Source: Bartonella sp. AU18XJBT (GTDB lineage Bacteria > Pseudomonadota > Alphaproteobacteria > Rhizobiales > Rhizobiaceae). Taken from it: a stretch of DNA of 58,214 nucleotides. The notes below the pieces were generated by a model. It was not told the DNA's origin and ran no database searches. It saw only the letters and a list, made by a program, of their open reading frames with translations. Made by a program: the position numbers and the translations under genes. Of this stretch, positions 49,430 through 58,214 are shown piece after piece. The first letter of the stretch is position 1. Each line of letters begins with the position of its first letter. The stretch lies in the NCBI RefSeq assembly GCF_028618595.1, contig NZ_JAQITE010000012.1, forward strand, positions 1 through 58,214, read 5' to 3'.

Positions 49430-49909
49430 CTAGATATTGGAAGATTTTTCTCCCATCACTGCCACAATAAGCCATTGAGCTGTAAGAGCTGGTTTTTTTA
49501 ACTGTTCAATTTCCACCGTAACCCCATAATGGAAAACCACTCGACCAGAAGGGCGAATTTCTGCATCATCTAACACAAAGCGCGCACGTACCCGTACTCC
49601 TGTTTTCACAGGACTCATGAAGCGTACTTTATCGAAACCATAATTAATCCCCATTGTGCTCCCCTCCAACTCTGGAAGTGCCTCATAAGCGAGCGTAGAC
49701 AAAAGCGATAATGTTAAAAACCCATGAGCAATTGTGCCCCCAAAAGGTGTCTTTTTAGCCTTTTCCTCATCAACGTGTATCCATTGATGATCATCTGTAG
49801 CGCATGCAAACTGATTAATCATATCCTGTGTAACAAGACGCCACCCCGATAATCCCACTTCTTTCCCAATAAAACTGGTGACATCTTGTATTGCTATTTT
49901 TTGCTGCAT
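49430..49909 (-). CDS. MaoC/NodN-like hot-dog-fold dehydratase
   Basis: 159 residues. The hydratase signature is clear: ACATDDHQWIHVDEEKAKKT followed by PFGGTIAHGFLTLSLLSTLA (Asp and His of the active site). NYGFDKVRFMSPVKTGVRV is the C-terminal hot-dog strand pair. Closest in style to NodN-type MaoC proteins, which hydrate enoyl-CoA or related thioesters; the substrate is not determinable. It ends three bases from the metI duplicate on the other strand. Confidence 0.92.
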   Translation of the reverse strand: MQQKIAIQDVTSFIGKEVGLSGWRLVTQDMINQFACATDDHQWIHVDEEKAKKTPFGGTIAHGFLTLSLLSTLAYEALPELEGSTMGINYGFDKVRFMSPVKTGVRVRARFVLDDAEIRPSGRVVFHYGVTVEIEQLKKPALTAQWLIVAVMGEKSSNI

Positions 49910-50072
49910 AACGCTATTCCTATTTTATTTGATAAAAGCAACCACCCCTCTTGCTTTTATAAAATCCATTGATTAGAGCATCAAGAATAAAAGATTAATT
50001 GTCTTAAAAACAAATGCACCTTATGAATGAGAAAAGTTCTTTAGCAGAATAGTTTTCAAATGGGAAAAAAGA

Positions 50073-51407
50073 ATGGCAAGCAATGTGAACCTAACAGGTT
50101 TAGCGCATGATTTAAAACAACGTGCAGAAAAGCATCCCCCCATCCGTATTGGATTGATTGGTTGCGGTGAAATGGGCACAGATTTATTATCAAGTATTGC
50201 GCATATGGATGGTATAACAGTCGCTGCAGTAGCCACTAGGACGCCGTCACGTATTTTTGATGCCGCTACAATAGCCTATGGCGAGGATGGACATGCCTGT
50301 GAAGTTGAAAACACTTATGCTCTCACGCAAAGCATTGAAAAAAATTTGATTGCAGCAACAGATGATATTAACCTAGTTTTGCGTCATGAACAAATTGATA
50401 TTATCGTTGATGCAACAGGCTATCCCGAAGCAGGAGCAGAAATTGGTATCAAAGCGCTTGAGAATAACAAACATCTTGTCATGATGAATGTTGAAGCAGA
50501 TGTTACAATTGGCGCTTATCTCAAACATGAAGCAGAAAAACGAGGACTCATTTATACACTTGGTGCTGGAGATGAACCAACTTCTTGTATGGAACTCATA
50601 GAATTTGTTTCAGCCCTTGGGCATAAGATTGTTGCAGCGGGTAAAGGAAAAAATAATCCTCTGCTCTTTGATGCTACACCTGATGCTTACGAAGAAGAAG
50701 CATTCCGGCGTAATATGAATGTGCGCATGTTGGTTGAATTTATTGATGGTTCCAAAACGATGGTTGAAATGGCCGCTATTGCCAACGCCACTGGACTTCT
50801 CCCCGATTGCCCAGGAATGCATGGACCACAAGCGACGTTGAAAGATTTAAACAAAGTGCTTATCCCAAAACAAGATGGAGGCATTTTACAGCAATATGGT
50901 GTTGTAGATTATTCAACAGGTCAAGGTGTTTCCCCAGGTGTCTTTGTCATTGCAGAAATAGCACACCCACGTTTACGCGAACGTATGGAAGATTTAAAAA
51001 TTGGTCAGGGTCCTTATTTTACCTTTCACCGCCCCTATCATTTAACAGCAATGGAAGTTCCCCTCACCTGCGCACGCGTTATGCTTTATGGCAAAAAAGA
51101 TATGGCTCCTCTTAGCCATCCCGTAGTAGAAGTCTGTGCTGTTGCTAAAAAAGATTTACATCCAGGTGATCAGCTAGATTTTATCGGTCTTTATACTTAT
51201 CGGGCTTGGATAATGAACATCGCAGAAGCACGCGCTCACCACGCCATTCCTTGTGGTCTTTTAGAAAAAGCAACAGTAACAGCTGAAATTAAAAAAAACG
51301 AACTCATTACACTACATAATACTGCTATTCGTGAAGATCAATGGATTGCGCGTCTTCGTGCTAAACAAGACCTTTTACTTCATGGCCCTTCTTCCGCTAA
51401 ACTATAA
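50073..51407 (+). CDS. COG4091-type NAD(P)-binding protein with C-terminal SAF domain
   Basis: 444 residues. Rossmann N-terminus IRIGLIGCGEMGTDLLSSIA, VAAVATRTPSR, DIIVDATGYPEAGAEI and NNKHLVMMNVEADVTIG place it among homoserine-dehydrogenase-like oxidoreductases. The C-terminus from about 345 has the SAF-type block VCAVAKKDLHPGDQLDFIGL. The whole resembles COG4091 (predicted homoserine dehydrogenase with SAF domain), whose members probably act on sugar acids or branched carbohydrates rather than homoserine. No pathway partners adjoin it. Frame and length look complete. Confidence 0.85.
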   Translation: MASNVNLTGLAHDLKQRAEKHPPIRIGLIGCGEMGTDLLSSIAHMDGITVAAVATRTPSRIFDAATIAYGEDGHACEVENTYALTQSIEKNLIAATDDINLVLRHEQIDIIVDATGYPEAGAEIGIKALENNKHLVMMNVEADVTIGAYLKHEAEKRGLIYTLGAGDEPTSCMELIEFVSALGHKIVAAGKGKNNPLLFDATPDAYEEEAFRRNMNVRMLVEFIDGSKTMVEMAAIANATGLLPDCPGMHGPQATLKDLNKVLIPKQDGGILQQYGVVDYSTGQGVSPGVFVIAEIAHPRLRERMEDLKIGQGPYFTFHRPYHLTAMEVPLTCARVMLYGKKDMAPLSHPVVEVCAVAKKDLHPGDQLDFIGLYTYRAWIMNIAEARAHHAIPCGLLEKATVTAEIKKNELITLHNTAIREDQWIARLRAKQDLLLHGPSSAKL

Positions 51408-51468
51408 ACACTCCTTACTTACCTCACTTAACAATACCTTTCTTGGCACGGCAAAACACCCCAGAATG

Positions 51469-51491
51469 CACTTGTATCGCAAATACAAGTG
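51469..51491 (+). terminator. probable terminator
   Basis: Perfect stem CACTTGTAT/ATACAAGTG (51469-51477 with 51483-51491), loop CGCAA, followed by TTTATGTTTT; 60 bp after the preceding stop. Confidence 0.65.
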
Positions 51492-51589
51492 TTTATGTTT
51501 TAATAAAGGCATTTTTAACGATGCATATCACCACTTCCCTCTCACAATATGGTGCGTAAATACTACAATATAAACCACCCCATGATATA

Positions 51590-51840
51590 GTATAAGATTC
51601 ATTATGTATCACTATCTTGACTCTATAAAGATACAAACCGGCATCATCATTTATTTGCCAATATTACGAGAGCCCTTGAGCCTTAGAGATGATTCATGAG
51701 AAGAATTTTTACTCTTTTTTTAATAATTTTATCAATACACGAACGCAACTTGTGATACGTAAAAAATACTTTTAATGGATTTAACATAAACAAATTTGAA
51801 AATAATAATTTATCATTTTCTTATTGCATGAGACCCATGA
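51590..51840 (-). pseudogene. decayed integrase leader, minus strand
   Basis: ACCGGCATCATCATTTATTT, CATGAGAAGAATTTTTACTC and GCAACTTGTGATACG follow the order of the minus-strand copy at 5090-5220. Very AT-shifted, suggesting it is one of the older insertions. Confidence 0.5.
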
Positions 51841-52203
51841 ACACAGGAATATTTTTGATATTATCCTCTTATAAAATATAAAAAAATTTTAAAAAGGATA
51901 AAATATGCCTTTAATGAATAATCTTCATATGAGAGAAGGTAGACAACATTAAAAAGCCGATAAAGATAGTAAGTATACTAGCCTTATTACTAGATAATAA
52001 CCATAAAATGTTAAAAAAGGTTACACTACTTTGTAAAAAACATAAACATATAATCTTAAAATTTAATAATGCTAATAAAAGAGACATTTAGTATTAAGAA
52101 TAGCGATTTTATCATCAAATACACTATAAATGATTTCAAGTATTTATTTTTTCAATATAATGAAATGAACAAAAAATCATCAACTTTGTTGATGAGCTTT
52201 CTA
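51841..52203. other. intergenic, no gene seen
   Basis: AT-rich; a 65-codon plus-strand frame at 52069-52266 is not supported. Confidence 0.5.
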
Positions 52204-52443
52204 CTAAAGTGTAGTGAATATTCCCCAAAGAGATACAACAGCATCGAATACATCCCCAACACATAAAGAAGCAAGAAGTGATAAAATAACTATTCCCCCC
52301 CAAAAGGCTGCACCTGAAAAGGCAGCTGTTTTTTCAACTTTCCCCAAAGCAATGCCATCTTGTTCCTCAACACCTTGAATGACCGCTCTATCCACAGCTT
52401 TAATAGCTACATTTTTTTCTAGTGTAGAAATAGTAACTGCCAC
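52204..52443 (-). CDS. hypothetical small membrane protein, 79 residues
   Basis: GTG start at 52443 with AAGGGAGA directly before it (spacing tight). The soluble N-terminal half (AVTISTLEKNVAIKAVDRAV) is followed by AFWGGIVILSLLASLCVGDV and a second hydrophobic patch up to the end, so one or two membrane helices. No family recognised. The Ala/Val/Gly-rich composition is that of a real protein and contrasts with the surroundings. Confidence 0.5.
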   Translation of the reverse strand: MAVTISTLEKNVAIKAVDRAVIQGVEEQDGIALGKVEKTAAFSGAAFWGGIVILSLLASLCVGDVFDAVVSLWGIFTTL

Positions 52444-53739
52444 TCTCCCTTGAAATTCATTTTTTAAAAAACTTGCATTTCCCTCTATAGTTTGTATAAA
52501 AATAAAGAATAAATAGTGTAAACGTAAATGAACATATACGATTTTTAAATATTTTAAACATAGCTTTCTTTGCTCCTCTTTTCTTCACTGAAAAAAATGA
52601 AAGAATATTCACATATATAAAAAACAAAACTTATATTTTATCATTTATATAACTACACATAATAAAATATTATCTGTAATTATATATTATATATAACACA
52701 TTATGTATTACATGTAAAGACAGAAAAACAAAAAGTTATAACAAAAAAATATTGTTCTTATAATATTATAACAGTAATATTTTGTTATTTTTATTTATAA
52801 ACTTCAAAAGAATAAAAAATAAATTCATTTAAAAATTTATATAATATAACTTTTATAAATAATTTAAAATGTAATTAAATTTTAAAGAACTATAACATTA
52901 AAAACTATAACCATAATGATACTTATTCTCTATTAATAAATATAAAATGAAATAGTACTTAATTATTTTTTATTATATTTCTCATCAATAAACTTAAAAA
53001 TAAAATTGATAGCGAATAAAGCATCGATCTAAAACAAATCTATTCTAATAAATAAACCTTAAAATAGTGTATTATTTCTCTATAAAACAGTTATAAAATG
53101 TAAAAATCAATCAAGATCTCTATTTTCAAATAGAAAATACGTTAATAAAATGATTCTCAACTTTTACTGGTATATAAAAAAATAGCGCATAGCATCTTCA
53201 AAAAAATAATTCAGCCCCTTTATCTCATACAGCATAAAAAAACTCAAAATATTGACTTTAAAATCTAACAAAACAAACGCATAAAATAAGTAAATCTATC
53301 ATATTTACAAAAAAAAATTATAAGTAACACTAGAACACCAACAAATTACCTAAAGTTAAATAAAAAGAGAGTCATGGAAATAATATAATCGCCTAAAATA
53401 CTGAAAAACAATTTTATTTCTTAATTTTCATAAAAGTTATTTCATATTTTTCGTCAATATTGTATATTACAGCCATATTTCTATTTTGAGTAATTATATT
53501 TACTCTGTATTAGTAACAAATAATTATCTTTGAAATAATTTTTTGGCAGTATTCACATAACTGTCTACAATTTGTGCAAAATAAATAATTGATCAAATGC
53601 TTGAAAGAAAAGTGATAGAGAAACTTACTAAAAAATTGCATTTTTTAAATATCAACTTAAGTAAGCGCATTAAAAAAATAATGCCATGAAAACTGATATT
53701 GAATGATAAATTTATCAACCAATCATTTTAATAGAAGGA
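52444..53739. other. extremely AT-rich gene desert
   Basis: From about 52580 to 53690 runs of A and T dominate (visibly well above the rest of the window). I find no open frame of note, no tandem repeat of fixed period and no stem with loop that recurs. It may be silenced or decayed DNA. Confidence 0.7.
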
Positions 53740-54170
53740 TACCGATCTACAATAATAATTTATTTTTTTGCATGTTGAATGAGAGAGCTGACTATTATAA
53801 GGTTTTCTTAATTTTAACTCTGTTTATATTGAATCAATCAAAATTCTTCGCTGGCAAATCACAAATGAAATCGATGTATGTGTAAACACACCTGAAGGAA
53901 GGAAAATATCACTTATGAGATATTTTAACTATCAAGCACTGTTAACCAATATTGAAAATTGGCAAAGTGAATGGTGGAGCCCATTTTTACTTTAAAAATG
54001 TAAGGATAGTGAAGTACAATAGATTTTATATTATGAGGCTTTACCATTATACCACTCACAAACGCCCCGTAAAATGGGATTGGGTGCGTTGCGAGATGTT
54101 TCTTTAAAACAAGCGTGTCAATGTGCAACACAATGGCGTGCTGTTTATCATGTATCCAACGGTATTTCTT
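53740..54170 (+). pseudogene. decayed integrase leader and N-terminus
   Basis: Leader from TTTTTTTGCATGTTGAATGA; then at 54040-54150 a readable stretch YHSQTPRKMGLGALRDVSLK followed by QACQCATQWRAVYHV. This is one of the cleanest N-terminal segments although the part before it is scrambled. Confidence 0.7.
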
Positions 54171-54787
54171 CTTGAATCATTTTCTAAACTCATCGAGCTC
54201 TCTGAGATCGCAAGTTCATCTTACGTAAATTCTTCTCTTTATATTCATTTTTTCTCATGAACACTAAAGTCTGTTAAGAAACTATCCAAAATAAAATCAA
54301 TCAACAAACATTTCTATTCTTTTGTAATATACAGATACTTGAATTAAGATTTTAGAGATCCTGATTGAAAACAAAGTCTTTACTATTTCAATAATAGAAA
54401 TAGTTTTGTTATCTTTGCTCCATAGTAAAAAGAAGAAGATGCAACTTACAGAAAAAATTGTGTTTTCAATAAACAATGAAAAATTATTTTTCATTGCATG
54501 CTGTGAAATATTTAATCTGTATGAATATTTACTTATTAAAATTGGAATACACATCAGAAAGACTTACAAACGATAGCTATCCTGAGAAAGCTTGCCTCAT
54601 TTTACAGAAAAAATTGAGTTGGCTTTGCTCAATAAAAGCTTCACTATTTTAACACAGCTCTCATTTTTATAGCATCCATATGTGATGTAAAAAGATGCCT
54701 ATTTGCGTTTCTCTTATAGATAGATTAAATAGCGACAACACCTTTGAGTACTTTGTCTGTGTTAACTTCTCTTTTGGACAATAATTT
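54171..54787. other. intergenic, no gene supported
   Basis: An 85-codon minus-strand frame at 54297-54554 is Ile/Ser/Phe-rich and has no ribosome site; not called. Promoter of the creatininase operon probably lies in the last 100 bp. Confidence 0.5.
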
Positions 54788-55531
54788 ATGGTATCTAACA
54801 CGCCTTTTCTCGCTCTTTTACCTTTGGGCGCACACGAATATCACGGAGAGCACCTTCCCTTCGAAACCGACTGGATTATTGCTGAAGCTTTTGCAAAAGC
54901 ACTTACCTTACAAACAAAAGAGCAGTTTCATATTGCACTTTTACCAGTTGAAAAGATTGGCTATTCAATAGAACATATGGATGTTACAGGCACACAAACC
55001 CTTACCTTTTCCGACGCTATCGAGCGATGGATAACGATTGGTGAAAACTGTTATCACAAAGGGATCAACCGTCTTCTTCTTCTCAATGCTCACGGAGGCA
55101 ATTCACCTTTAATGAATATTGTTATCACCGAATTACGAAGGCGCCTTTCCATGCTCGCTGTAGCAACAAGCTGGAGCCGTTTTGGTTTGCCACAAGGTCT
55201 CATGGAGCCGTCTCAGCAACATCTTGATATCCATGGAGGTTTTATCGAAACCTCTCTTATGCTCTATTTAGCACCAGAAAAAGTCCATATGGAAAAGGCA
55301 ACAAATTTTCATAATAAACAGGCGGATATGATTGCCAATTATCGGTATTTACGCGCTTATGGTCCTCATGCCTTTGGCTGGACAATGCGAGATCTAAATA
55401 CGCAAGGTGCGGCAGGAAACGCAAGCAAAGCAACACCACAAGCCGGTGAAGCAATCTTTTCTCATGTTCTGTCTCAGATTCGTGATTTACTTGATGATAT
55501 CAATCGATTTAACATAAACACATGGCAATAA
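54788..55531 (+). CDS. creatininase-family amidohydrolase
   Basis: 247 residues. Metal ligands in LPLGAHEYHGEHLPFETDW (Glu17, His19, Asp28) and the LLLLNAHGGNSPLMNIV and LDIHGGFIETSLMLYL blocks match the creatininase/MftE/ArfB family, zinc or iron enzymes that open cyclic amides or remove formyl groups. The N-terminus is short but complete, since the first strand and metal site are present. First gene of an operon with the GTPase (21 bases apart). In Rhizobiales this trio is usually conserved; the substrate is unknown. Confidence 0.88.
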   Translation: MVSNTPFLALLPLGAHEYHGEHLPFETDWIIAEAFAKALTLQTKEQFHIALLPVEKIGYSIEHMDVTGTQTLTFSDAIERWITIGENCYHKGINRLLLLNAHGGNSPLMNIVITELRRRLSMLAVATSWSRFGLPQGLMEPSQQHLDIHGGFIETSLMLYLAPEKVHMEKATNFHNKQADMIANYRYLRAYGPHAFGWTMRDLNTQGAAGNASKATPQAGEAIFSHVLSQIRDLLDDINRFNINTWQ

Positions 55532-55552
55532 AGAACAATAAAAGGTCTCTCC

Positions 55553-56581
55553 ATGGAAACGACACAACCAAAAAAACTTCCCGTTACGGTTCTCACAGGC
55601 TATCTTGGTGCAGGAAAAACTACCCTTCTCAACCGCATTCTCAGTGAAAATCATGGCAAACGTTATGCCGTCATTGTCAATGAATTTGGTGAAATTGGTA
55701 TTGATAATGACCTGATCATTGAATCAGATGAAGAAATTTATGAAATGAATAATGGCTGTGTTTGTTGCACCGTGCGTGGTGATCTCATTCGCATTCTGGA
55801 AAGTTTGATGCAACGTTCTCATCGATTTGATGCGATCATTATAGAAACGACAGGGCTTGCAGATCCCGTTCCCGTAGCACAGACCTTTTTCATGGATGAT
55901 ACGGTTCATGAAAAAACAGCTCTCGACAGTGTCATAGCGGTCGTTGATGCAAAGCATTTGCCCTCTCAACTGAAAAAAAGCCGTGAAGTTGAAGAGCAAA
56001 TTGCCTTCTCTGACATCATTCTTTTAAACAAAATTGATCTTGTCAGCGAAGAAGAACGTGCACACACGCAATCGCTCATTCTTGCAATTAATCCTCGCGC
56101 TATACTCTATACAACACAGCGCGCCAATATCCCTCTTGAGACACTCCTCAATCGTGGTTTCTTTGATCTCCAACGGACTCTCGATCATGAACCTCATTTT
56201 CTCAATCACAAACATACACACCAACATGCCCCCCATGTGTGCGGTCCCGATTGCCATCATGACCATCATCATGCATCCCCCATTCATGATATTACCATCA
56301 CTTCTGTAAGTTTAAAAACAGGTGCTCTGCAACCAGAAAAGTTTTTCCCTTGGATCCAACAGATTACGCAGCAACAAGGGCCTGATATCTTGCGTCTCAA
56401 AGGCATTATCGCCTTTCAAAGAGATGATGATCGTTACGTCATTCAAGGGATACACATGCTTCTTGAGGGACAACATCAACGCCCATGGCGTGAAGATGAA
56501 AAACGAGAAAGTCGCCTTGTTTTTATAGGACGCTCTCTTGATGCTGAAAAATTAAAAACAGGTTTTGAAAATTGCGCATAA
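55553..56581 (+). CDS. CobW/COG0523 metal-chaperone GTPase
   Basis: 342 residues. P-loop GYLGAGKT at 16-23, metal-binding CxCC (Cys69, Cys71, Cys72), Walker [12 protein letters not shown], and guanine-specificity NKID. A His-rich stretch at about 217-240 ([20 protein letters not shown]) precedes the C-terminal CobW domain, which ends with [13 protein letters not shown]0523 GTPases deliver zinc, cobalt or nickel; the His stretch and lack of cobalamin genes nearby argue for zinc. Eleven bases separate it from the WD40 gene. Confidence 0.93.
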   Translation: METTQPKKLPVTVLTGYLGAGKTTLLNRILSENHGKRYAVIVNEFGEIGIDNDLIIESDEEIYEMNNGCVCCTVRGDLIRILESLMQRSHRFDAIIIETTGLADPVPVAQTFFMDDTVHEKTALDSVIAVVDAKHLPSQLKKSREVEEQIAFSDIILLNKIDLVSEEERAHTQSLILAINPRAILYTTQRANIPLETLLNRGFFDLQRTLDHEPHFLNHKHTHQHAPHVCGPDCHHDHHHASPIHDITITSVSLKTGALQPEKFFPWIQQITQQQGPDILRLKGIIAFQRDDDRYVIQGIHMLLEGQHQRPWREDEKRESRLVFIGRSLDAEKLKTGFENCA

Positions 56582-56591
56582 GTGAGGGATA

Positions 56592-57563
56592 ATGCCAAAC
56601 ATTACCCATTATGATCTCAAAAGTTATTGCCTTTCCTGCGGTTTTATAGGCAATAAACCAGCTTTTGTTTCCGTAGAAGGTTTCATTGTTTTTTTTAATC
56701 CAACCCCACAAGTCTTTGAAGTTCACAAAGGAATAATTTCAAGTCATTTTTCCCATGACAATACCGCGATCATCACAGGTGGAGAAGATGGAAAAGTCTG
56801 TCAAACAACCGCAGCGGGACATACAGAAGTGCTAAACCAAAAAGAACGCAAATGGATAAACAACGTTGCTTTTGGTCCACAAAAAGCTTTTGCTTTTTCC
56901 TCCTCACGTTTCGCATTTGTGCATGTTGGAAAAGAACGACAAGAGCTCACACATGAACGCAGTGTAGAAGGACTCGCTTTTGCCCCAAAAGGTTTACGAC
57001 TTGCTGTTGCCCATTACAATGGTGTTACCCTTCATTGGTTATCAACGCAAATATCTCCTACCACATTGGTCTGGAAAGGAGCGCACTTTGGTGTCACCTT
57101 TTCACCAGACAACCGCTATGTCATTTCCACGATGCAAGAAAACGCCTTACACGGCTGGCGTCTCACTGATAATCAGCATCTCCGCATGAGTGGCTACCCA
57201 AGCAAAGTCAAAAACTGGTCTTGGAGTGCAAAAGGAAAATGGCTAGCAACATCAGGTGCCTCTGCCGCAATTGTTTGGCCCTTTCATACAAAAGATGGCC
57301 CCATGGGAAAAACACCATTAGAACTGGGCACACGAGCAAATGCACTTGTTAGCACCGTTTCATGCCACCCAAGTAAAGAAATTGTAGCAATAGGCTTCAA
57401 CGATGGAATGATTTTAGCGGCATATTTTCACGATGGAAAAGAAGTCCTTCTAAAAGGTTATGGGAAAAGTGCTATCTCAGCACTCAACTGGGATCAAGCA
57501 GGGAAAAACCTCACCTTTGGTAGCGAAAATGGTGAATGTGGTATAATCAATATCACTGATTAA
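56592..57563 (+). CDS. WD40-repeat beta-propeller protein
   Basis: 323 residues, no signal peptide. Weak repeats end in typical strand pairs: AIITGGEDGKVCQTT, GLAFAPKGLRLAVAHYNGVT, GVTFSPDNRYVISTMQENAL, SWSAKGKWLATSGASAAIVW, and ALNWDQAGKNLTFGSENGEC. About seven blades fit the length. Presumably a scaffold. It follows the CobW gene closely, a pairing that recurs in Rhizobiales, so a partner role for the GTPase is likely but unproven. Confidence 0.9.
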   Translation: MPNITHYDLKSYCLSCGFIGNKPAFVSVEGFIVFFNPTPQVFEVHKGIISSHFSHDNTAIITGGEDGKVCQTTAAGHTEVLNQKERKWINNVAFGPQKAFAFSSSRFAFVHVGKERQELTHERSVEGLAFAPKGLRLAVAHYNGVTLHWLSTQISPTTLVWKGAHFGVTFSPDNRYVISTMQENALHGWRLTDNQHLRMSGYPSKVKNWSWSAKGKWLATSGASAAIVWPFHTKDGPMGKTPLELGTRANALVSTVSCHPSKEIVAIGFNDGMILAAYFHDGKEVLLKGYGKSAISALNWDQAGKNLTFGSENGECGIINITD

Positions 57564-58058
57564 ACTAAGCACCACCAAGCACAACCATCGCTGATAAAAT
57601 GCCTATACAATCCTCCAGAAATCCTAATTCCCCTTGCATCTTTAGAGCTCTCAGAAATCCTACCTCTCTAGTCTCCCCCCAAAGTCTCCTAAAATCTTCA
57701 TAATCATTAAATCTTTCCTCCCCCCTTCAGAAAAAATACCTTAACATGTTTTTTGACCTTTTAACATTGCTACCCCTATACAAGATAAAAACATCACCCC
57801 CAAAACCACCTCCCATCTCCCTATAAACACCTATATAGGCTACATACTTCCACAAAAACATTTTTCTTAAAAATTCGGAAAAAATAGCTAATATCATCAT
57901 TGAAACAACTATTTATTCCTACGATCATAAGAATGGAATACAACACTATTTTCCTAAATATTTTTTTTTGATTTCCCCCTCTAAAAAGCAAAGTTGCCTA
58001 CTAACAGCCTTCTACACTTCAGTTTCTTGCCTAGAAAATTCCATCTAATAATCATTTC
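57564..58058. other. intergenic, pyrimidine-rich, no gene seen
   Basis: Long C/T-rich stretches on the plus strand (57590-57800). No hairpin terminator follows the WD40 gene clearly. Confidence 0.5.
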
Positions 58059-58214
58059 ATGAAGCTTCTATCACCTCCCTCTGTTCCGGTATCTCCTTCA
58101 TCTACGGATTCTGTTTCTCCTCCTTCTGCACCTGTTGAACCAAAGCCTTCTACATCTTCTGACTCTTTAGATTCTTCGTCTCATCTTCCTATATCGCTTG
58201 ATGTTCAGTCGAAT
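58059..58214 (+). CDS. possible Pro/Ser-rich protein, 5' end only
   Basis: Open from an ATG at 58059 to the window edge (52 codons): MKLLSPPSVPVSPSSTDS followed by PP, PSTSSDSLDSS and SHLPISLD. No signal peptide and no good ribosome site. It could be the start of a low-complexity surface protein, like the tract in 14377-18144, or a chance frame in C/T-rich DNA. Confidence 0.3.
   Translation, partial: MKLLSPPSVPVSPSSTDSVSPPSAPVEPKPSTSSDSLDSSSHLPISLDVQSN

Noticed and set aside
1-58214. CRISPR array, rRNA or tRNA genes
   Set aside because: I saw no regularly spaced identical short repeats and no tRNA-like cloverleaf; repeats here are long and diverged.

Overview
The window looks like a chromosomal accessory region of a Bartonella species, probably of the rodent-associated, genome-expanded kind (genus inferred with good confidence, species not determined). 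The reasons are an AT-rich, gene-poor alphaproteobacterial background, tandem autotransporters with a characteristic barrel, small EexN-type lipoproteins, two Xre-regulator genes each preceded by a structured RNA leader, and many decayed P4-type integrase copies.

Layout. 1-18.2 kb: an antisense fragment of a phage tail tape-measure protein abuts a tandem array of five autotransporter loci. Two are intact and share an almost identical ~200-bp promoter/signal-peptide module (6457-8964, 9638-12082). One is long, with a Pro/Ser/Thr-rich passenger (14377-18144). One is a wreck that lost its 5' end and has a frameshift plus a nonsense codon (287-4467). One joins a phage-virion-like passenger to an autotransporter barrel and is split by a single TGA (12227-14245). 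18.2-29.9 kb: mostly decayed mobile DNA. It holds fragments of P4-type integrases in both orientations, a second integrase type (C-terminal relic), an eexN lipoprotein cluster with one broken copy, a ParA/ribbon-helix-helix partition pair, a DUF442-type phosphatase-like gene and a few small ORFs. 29.9-31.9 kb: ribF and a TIGR01459-type HAD hydrolase. 32-35.3 kb: an RNA-leader/Xre cassette and the best preserved integrase relic. 35.4-39.9 kb: the glycine cleavage operon gcvT-gcvH-gcvP on the minus strand behind a tandem glycine riboswitch. 40.3-42.2 kb: a LON-domain protein, a Trm112-like protein and a second RNA-leader/Xre cassette. 43.5-51.4 kb: asd, an SH3-domain exported protein, the metQ-metN-metI methionine importer, a MaoC/NodN-like dehydratase and a COG4091-type NAD(P)-binding/SAF protein. 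51.4-54.8 kb: a gene desert with a very AT-rich kilobase. 54.8-57.6 kb: an apparent operon of creatininase-family amidohydrolase, CobW/COG0523 GTPase and WD40-repeat protein. The window ends inside a Pro/Ser-rich reading frame.

How it fits together: housekeeping blocks (ribF, gcv, asd, met, cobW) are islands of ordinary code separated by debris of one integrase-bearing element family. At least 14 fragments are recognisable and none is intact. At metI, the debris is flanked on its far side by a second, decayed copy of the metI 3' end. This suggests integration into, or segmental duplication around, that gene. The autotransporter array lies next to phage DNA, and one member seems to have taken its passenger from a phage structural gene. 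That is the most unusual observation here. All assignments come from reading the sequence and from knowledge of the families; no searches were run.
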